From Hymenobacter wooponensis (GTDB lineage: Bacteria; Bacteroidota; Bacteroidia; Cytophagales; Hymenobacteraceae): a stretch of DNA of 64,000 nt. Positions 59,992 to 64,000 of the stretch are shown here, piece by piece (the first letter of the stretch is position 1; each line of letters opens with the position of its first letter). Below the pieces are notes generated by a model. It was not told where the DNA came from and searched no databases. It saw only the letters and a program-made list of their open reading frames with translations. The stretch lies in NCBI RefSeq assembly GCF_004745865.1, contig NZ_SRKZ01000007.1, positions 235,770-299,769 on the forward strand. The letters are read 5' to 3'. Position numbers and translations under genes: made by a program.

Positions 59992-61923
59992 ATGAGAACT
60001 TTTATCCTAGTATGTGCTGCCGCGGGCTCTGCTGCTTTCTTGAGTGGATGCGCGGCCTCGGGCAGTATGAGCAAAGCGGATAAGCGCTTCGCCCGTGGCG
60101 AATATGAAACGGCCATTGCGCTCTATAAGGCAGATGTAGCCAAGGGCAAGAATATCGCCCAGTCTAATTATCGGGTAGCAGAGTCTTACCGGCTTTCCAA
60201 TAGAATTGATCAAGCCGAAGAATACTATAAAGCGGCAATTGGTGGGGGTGTTAAAGCTAACGATGCGGCTTTCTATTATGGGGAAGCGTTAAAAGCGAAT
60301 GGCAAGTTCGAGGAAGCCGCTGCGCAGTTTGATGCCTATGCCCAGAATGGTTCTAACCGTACACTGGCAGCTCGTGCCGAGCAGGAAGCCAAAAATGCCC
60401 GTGCTTCTACCTCTATTGTAGCCATGCGCACTAATAGCGAGGTAATGGCACTGGATCAGGTGAATACGCCTTCTGCGGAGTTCAGTGCTACTATCCTGCC
60501 CGAGACTAAAGAGCTGATCTTTGCTTCCGGGCGCGAAGGCAAGGTGTACAAAGGCAATGGCGAAGGCTTCAACGACCTGTACGCTGTCAAGTTTGATGAC
60601 ACAGATAAGATGACTGGAGGCACCGTTCGTAAGCTTGAGCCTCTTTTCAATTCCGACGACAAGCACGAAGCCAGCGCCACTTATACCCCCGATGGCAAGA
60701 TGATGGTCTTTGCCCGGTCAAACAGTGGTTCCAAGAAAGGCTACCTGAGCGTTGACCTCTGGGTGGCCTACAACAAGAATGGCGCCTGGACCGAGCCCGA
60801 GATCCTACGCGTGGTGAATAGTAGCACAGCCGATGACTTCGCGCCTTCCTTCTCTCCCGACGGTAAGACGCTCTACTTCACTTCCACTCGAAAAGGTGGC
60901 CTAGGTGGCAACGATCTGTATAAGTCCACTATGGAAACTCCGGGTCGGTTTTCCCCACCCGAAAACCTTGGTGAGCAGATTAATACTGCCGGCAACGAAA
61001 ACTTCCCGGCTATTGCCCCCGATGGTACCCTATATTTCTCTTCCGACGGGCACCCTGGCCTAGGGAAGCTGGATATCTTCAAGGTTGAGAAAGGGAAAGT
61101 TGTCAACCTCGGCGCTCCTATCAATAGTACCGGCGATGACTTCGCCCCGTACTTTACCGGAAACAAAACCGGAGTAATGTCTTCTAACCGGGCAGGTGGT
61201 AAGGGTTCCGACGACTTGTACCGGTTTCGCGAGAGCATTATCAAGCTAGTTACCTTCTTCGCCGATGGTACGCTGGTTGAGCGTAACGATAAAACCGGCC
61301 AGACGCTTCCCGTCGCTAGTGAAACTGTAACCCTCTACGATGCCAGAGGGCAGAAGCTCCAAGACGTGACTACCAGCCCCGATGGTAAGTTCAGCTTCAA
61401 GCTAGACACCGCCGCGGCTAATTATGCCCTCATTGCGAACCGGCAGGGTTACTTCACCGCCCGAAACTCAGTGAGTACCATTGGTCGCAAGCCCGCTCAA
61501 GAAGCACTGCCTAATCCGATGAACGAGGTGCGGATACCCGTGACCTTGACGCTCACTAAAATCGTGAAGAACAAAGCCATTGTGGTGGAGAACATCTTTT
61601 ACGATTACGACAAGGCGAACATCCGACCTGATGCAGCGGTAGAGCTAGACAAACTGGTGCAAACCCTGAACGACAATCCACAAATCACCATTGAGCTCAG
61701 CTCCCACACCGACTCACGTGGTAAGGATGCTTACAACCAAGCATTATCGCAGCGGCGGGCCCAGTCAGCGGTTGATTACATAATCTCTAAAGGCATTGAT
61801 AAGAACCGCATTACCGCTCGTGGGTATGGTGAGACCCAGCCAGTAATCAAAAACGCTAAGACAGAAGAGGAATTCCAGCGTAACCGCCGGACAGAATTCA
61901 AAGTGACCAAAATTGCTGAATAA
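59992..61923 (+). CDS. PorE-like outer-membrane lipoprotein: TPR, beta-propeller, CRD and OmpA domain
   Basis: The 643-residue lipoprotein (lipobox FLSGC) has, in order, TPR repeats (~20-130, FARGEYETAIALYKADVAK), a WD40/PD40-like beta-propeller (~160-410, FAPSFSPDGKTLYFTSTRKGGLGGNDLY and NFPAIAPDGTLYFSSDGHPGLGKLDIF), a carboxypeptidase regulatory-like domain (~430-510) and a C-terminal OmpA domain (~535-640, IFYDYDKANIRPDAAVELDKLVQTL and IELSSHTDSRGKDAYNQALSQRRAQ). OmpA binds peptidoglycan. This order is that of Porphyromonas PorE, a type IX secretion component. Whether it belongs to T9SS here is inference, since no por genes lie nearby. Confidence 0.88.
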   Translation: MRTFILVCAAAGSAAFLSGCAASGSMSKADKRFARGEYETAIALYKADVAKGKNIAQSNYRVAESYRLSNRIDQAEEYYKAAIGGGVKANDAAFYYGEALKANGKFEEAAAQFDAYAQNGSNRTLAARAEQEAKNARASTSIVAMRTNSEVMALDQVNTPSAEFSATILPETKELIFASGREGKVYKGNGEGFNDLYAVKFDDTDKMTGGTVRKLEPLFNSDDKHEASATYTPDGKMMVFARSNSGSKKGYLSVDLWVAYNKNGAWTEPEILRVVNSSTADDFAPSFSPDGKTLYFTSTRKGGLGGNDLYKSTMETPGRFSPPENLGEQINTAGNENFPAIAPDGTLYFSSDGHPGLGKLDIFKVEKGKVVNLGAPINSTGDDFAPYFTGNKTGVMSSNRAGGKGSDDLYRFRESIIKLVTFFADGTLVERNDKTGQTLPVASETVTLYDARGQKLQDVTTSPDGKFSFKLDTAAANYALIANRQGYFTARNSVSTIGRKPAQEALPNPMNEVRIPVTLTLTKIVKNKAIVVENIFYDYDKANIRPDAAVELDKLVQTLNDNPQITIELSSHTDSRGKDAYNQALSQRRAQSAVDYIISKGIDKNRITARGYGETQPVIKNAKTEEEFQRNRRTEFKVTKIAE

Positions 61924-61952
61924 GCTGTCTTAACGGATATTAACGCTACACT

Positions 61953-61984
61953 AAAGCCCCTGCATTCGTAATGCAGGGGCTTTT
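61953..61984 (+). terminator. Rho-independent terminator after the PorE-like gene
   Basis: AAAGCCCCTGCAT and ATGCAGGGGCTTT pair perfectly around TCGTA. Confidence 0.85.
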
Positions 61985-62159
61985 CATTTCTATTGTAGTC
62001 AGAGTACTAAACAGTATAGGCCTATACACTATGGTCAGGTGCAAAACCAAAATAACCACAGGCCTAGCACTAGGGTAGAATATTCAGATAATGGCATAAT
62101 ACTTGGCATAACACCAGATGTGAAGCAGATGAATTGCTTTCACATAATGAGCTACTGCC

Positions 62160-63002
62160 ATGAAGAAGGCATACCTGTTTTGCGCCGCTTTATTCTTTCT
62201 AGTAATTAGTGGCCTACAAGCTGCTCCAGCCAACGCTACGTTTTACTCAGAGCGCGGAGTCCCTTTCCAATTAATCTTTGACGGTCGTCCTCTGACTAGG
62301 GGAGGGGCAAGTCAAGTAGCCCTTGACCGGCTGACTCCTGGCTACCATCTAGCTGAATTCATTATCCCTGCTGGCTATGGCCGCAGCATTAACTACCGCA
62401 CGCAAGTGTTTCTGGATGGTGGCCTAGAAAGCAGTTTTGTGCTGCTAACCCGAAATGGCTTTCCACCCACGTTGCGTAAAGTGGCTGCGGTACCCATCCG
62501 GGGTGGTTATCCACCTAATGCAGGTGGCCCTAACTATCCTAATGGAGGATACGGTACTCCTTATCCTGGTGGTAGTGGCCCGGCCGGACCAGCCTATCCG
62601 GCCCCCAGCCCTGGGTATCCTGCTCCTGGCCCCGGATATCCTAGTGGTTCGAGCTATCCTAATAACCCCAGTTACCCCAACTCATATCCCGGCAACAACC
62701 CTAACTATTATGTTATATCCCCTCAAGACGTAACTAGATTGCTTCAATCCGTGCAACGGCAGTCATTTGATGATAACAAACTGCCTATTCTGCGAGAAGC
62801 CTTACGTGAGTCAGCCGTGGAATCAGAAGATTTGAAGCGCATCTTATCCACGCTAACCTTTGATCGTAACCGGGTGGAGCTAGCTAAATACGCCTATCCA
62901 CGGGTCGTTGATCCACAAAGGTTTTATCAGGTGTATGAGGCTTTCGACTTTCAAACTAGTGTTCAGGAGCTACAACGCTTCGTGGAAGGATATAATCGTT
63001 AA
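62160..63002 (+). CDS. DUF4476 domain protein with Gly/Pro/Tyr-rich linker
   Basis: The 280-residue secreted protein has a signal peptide (~1-26), an N-terminal beta part (YSERGVPFQLIFDGRPLTRGGASQVALDRLTPGYHLAEFIIPAGYG, ~28-115), a long Gly/Pro/Tyr/Asn-rich linker (~118-180, repeats of YPSGSSYPN and PGYPAPGPG) and a helical DUF4476 domain (VISPQDVTRLLQSVQRQSFDDNKLPILREAL, ~182-280). The function is not established. The linker may span to the cell surface (inference). A terminator follows at 63019. Confidence 0.82.
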   Translation: MKKAYLFCAALFFLVISGLQAAPANATFYSERGVPFQLIFDGRPLTRGGASQVALDRLTPGYHLAEFIIPAGYGRSINYRTQVFLDGGLESSFVLLTRNGFPPTLRKVAAVPIRGGYPPNAGGPNYPNGGYGTPYPGGSGPAGPAYPAPSPGYPAPGPGYPSGSSYPNNPSYPNSYPGNNPNYYVISPQDVTRLLQSVQRQSFDDNKLPILREALRESAVESEDLKRILSTLTFDRNRVELAKYAYPRVVDPQRFYQVYEAFDFQTSVQELQRFVEGYNR

Positions 63003-63018
63003 TAGTTTCTACTGTGCT

Positions 63019-63057
63019 AAAAGCCTCTCTTATACTTCATAAGAGAGGCTTTTGCTT
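63019..63057 (+). terminator. Rho-independent terminator
   Basis: AAAAGCCTCTCTTA and TAAGAGAGGCTTTT pair around TACTTCA, with GCTTTT behind. It shields the rRNA promoters from read-through. Confidence 0.85.
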
Positions 63058-63216
63058 TTACTACCTATCTGATGTAGACATAGCTCATTCTCTACTTTAG
63101 CTCATTTACTCGCCTACAGAGCAGTGTTTAGGATTTCTTTCATTATTTATTACATTGATGGTCAGCCTGTAAGATGCGCGAAGCCTTAGGTACAGAAAAA
63201 AGTATTGGGGATGGAG

Positions 63217-63247
63217 TTGCAAAAGCGGGAGAGAAGTCTGACTTTTG
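63217..63247 (+). promoter_or_regulatory. rRNA operon promoter P1
   Basis: TTG (63217-63219), 20 bases, then GACTTTTG (63240-63247). The -7 is slightly off consensus. TTGCAAAAGC is shared with P4. Confidence 0.6.
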
Positions 63248-63312
63248 CACTCCCAAATCGACCGGAGGCGGGCTACGAACGAGGCGAAAAGAAAGTTGCG
63301 CGGCGCACTAGG

Positions 63313-63340
63313 AAAAGCAGAGAGTATCTACTTACCTTTG
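63313..63340 (+). promoter_or_regulatory. rRNA operon promoter P2
   Basis: TACCTTTG (63333-63340) follows an AAAAGC block (63313-63318) at the same spacing as in P1. A TTG is not present at -33, so this is the weakest of the set. Downstream sequence CACCCCGCTTCAACTGGAAG is shared with P4. Confidence 0.5.
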
Positions 63341-63402
63341 CACCCCGCTTCAACTGGAAGCGTCACCACAAACGAGTCGACGAAAAAGTTTTTCTCCCTT
63401 GC

Positions 63403-63432
63403 TTGTTAGTTCGAAAAAGCTTCTTACCTTTG
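63403..63432 (+). promoter_or_regulatory. rRNA operon promoter P3
   Basis: TTG (63403-63405), 19 bases, TACCTTTG (63425-63432), then CACCCCGCTT. Preceded by GAAAAAGTTTTT. Confidence 0.7.
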
Positions 63433-63506
63433 CACCCCGCTTGAGACCAGAAAGTGGCCTAGGGCGCGGGAAACGAAGAAAGCGAAAAAGTTTTTTGCTC
63501 TCGGAG

Positions 63507-63538
63507 TTGCAAAAGCGAAGAAACAAGTAGTATCTTTG
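63507..63538 (+). promoter_or_regulatory. rRNA operon promoter P4
   Basis: TTG (63507-63509), 21 bases, TATCTTTG (63531-63538), then CAGCCCGCTTCAACCGGAAG. TTGCAAAAGC as in P1, preceded by GAAAAAGTTTTTT. Confidence 0.75.
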
Positions 63539-63603
63539 CAGCCCGCTTCAACCGGAAGTGAGCAGGTCAGGTGAAAAAGTGAAAAAGTTTTTCACTTGGG
63601 AAT

Positions 63604-63634
63604 TTGGCCGAAAGAAAAAGAGTTAGTACCTTTG
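63604..63634 (+). promoter_or_regulatory. rRNA operon promoter P5, nearest the 16S gene
   Basis: TTG (63604-63606), 20 bases, TACCTTTG (63627-63634), then TCGCCCGCTTCGCAGTGAAG. Preceded by GTGAAAAAGTTTTTCAC. Confidence 0.75.
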
Positions 63635-63897
63635 TCGCCCGCTTCGCAGTGAAGCACGGCAAACGAAAGCCACCGACTACGAATAGCGTAGTCACGACGC
63701 CTTCTCAAACGAGAGAAAGCAGACGTTCTTTGAATGATTGGAAAGACAATATGGGTGTGAGCCTTCTTCTACATGAAGAGGGATTACAATAAGGACTCAT
63801 AAGCGTAACGAAACGAACACACATAACAGCTCGTCAATATACGAGCCGGCGATTGCACTCGACATCAGCTAGTCTTCGGGCTAGTGTAGACATTTAT
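63635..63897 (+). other. 16S rRNA leader
   Basis: About 260 bases transcribed ahead of the mature 16S. TTCTTTGAATGATTGGAAAGACAAT (from 63729) resembles the antitermination/processing leader common in Bacteroidota rRNA operons. TAGTC/GACTA and CTAG dyads nearer the gene may form the processing stem. Confidence 0.55.

Positions 63898-64000
<103 letters not shown>

Noticed and set aside
63205..63792. Two short frames (79 and 62 residues) before the 16S gene
   Set aside because: Both cover the tandem promoter region, and translations follow the promoter repeats (LTFAP).

Overview
The window reads as chromosomal DNA of a Cytophagales bacterium (phylum Bacteroidota), most likely Hymenobacter or a close relative. 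The evidence is the first ~100 bases of a 16S rRNA gene at the right edge, Bacteroidota-type promoters (TTG, 19-21 bases, TAnnTTTG) in place of -35/-10 boxes, few visible Shine-Dalgarno sequences, frequent GTG/TTG starts, and families typical of the phylum (DUF4270, DUF4476, a PorE-like OmpA lipoprotein, a NagB-PIG-L fusion, a bacterial GGGP synthase). Almost everything is core or housekeeping. I see no insertion sequence, prophage, CRISPR array or integrase.

Layout. 1-5.5 kb: the end of a fused peptide ABC transporter ATPase, a hairpin-rich intergenic repeat, RNase R and a TonB-domain protein. 5.6-9.4 kb: polyprenyl diphosphate synthase, rhomboid protease, two small membrane proteins and a glycerophosphodiesterase. 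9.5-12.9 kb: an unusual block containing a GTTAC/GTAAC repeat array that runs into an HTH gene, a perfect parS-like 16-mer just after that gene, a thioesterase, then dciA and recF on the minus strand. Together these suggest an origin-proximal position. 12.9-18.3 kb: PDH E1-alpha, a TPR membrane protein, lumazine synthase, a DksA-like protein and a pseudouridine synthase with a giant disordered N-terminus. 18.4-25.7 kb: an envelope cluster (coaX, an unknown outer-membrane protein, lptC, a small membrane protein, PpiD, a TPR protein). 25.8-39.7 kb: recJ, an M61 peptidase, lptB, a GH3-family protein, AIM24 family, gltX, a pentapeptide protein, RidA and a degenerate hydroxyacyl-CoA dehydrogenase homologue. 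39.7-47.7 kb: glmS, a DUF4270 lipoprotein and a truncated GT5 protein on the minus strand, divergent from panC, panD, a UPF0104 membrane protein, rfaE2 and a zinc peptidase. 48-55.5 kb: acyl-CoA dehydrogenase, an AraC regulator, GGGP synthase, a holin-like membrane pair, a J-domain/TPR protein and the NagB fusion. 55.5-63 kb: an AT-rich gap with one orphan ORF, tRNA-Phe, a two-gene HdrCB-like Fe-S module, a PorE-like lipoprotein and a DUF4476 protein. 63.1-64 kb: five tandem rRNA promoters and the 16S start.

The genes form several working units: envelope and LPS export (lptB, lptC, rfaE2, PpiD, the outer-membrane protein, the PorE-like lipoprotein), pantothenate/CoA synthesis (panC, panD, coaX), DNA replication and repair (recF, dciA, recJ, parS), and amino-sugar metabolism (glmS, nagB).

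The most unusual signals are at the DNA level: the GTTAC array with its HTH gene and adjoining parS-like site, the strongly over-represented heptamer CTAGGCC/GGCCTAG through coding and intergenic DNA, and the stacked rRNA promoter units. No sequence search was run. All functions come from motif recognition, and all counts were made by eye.
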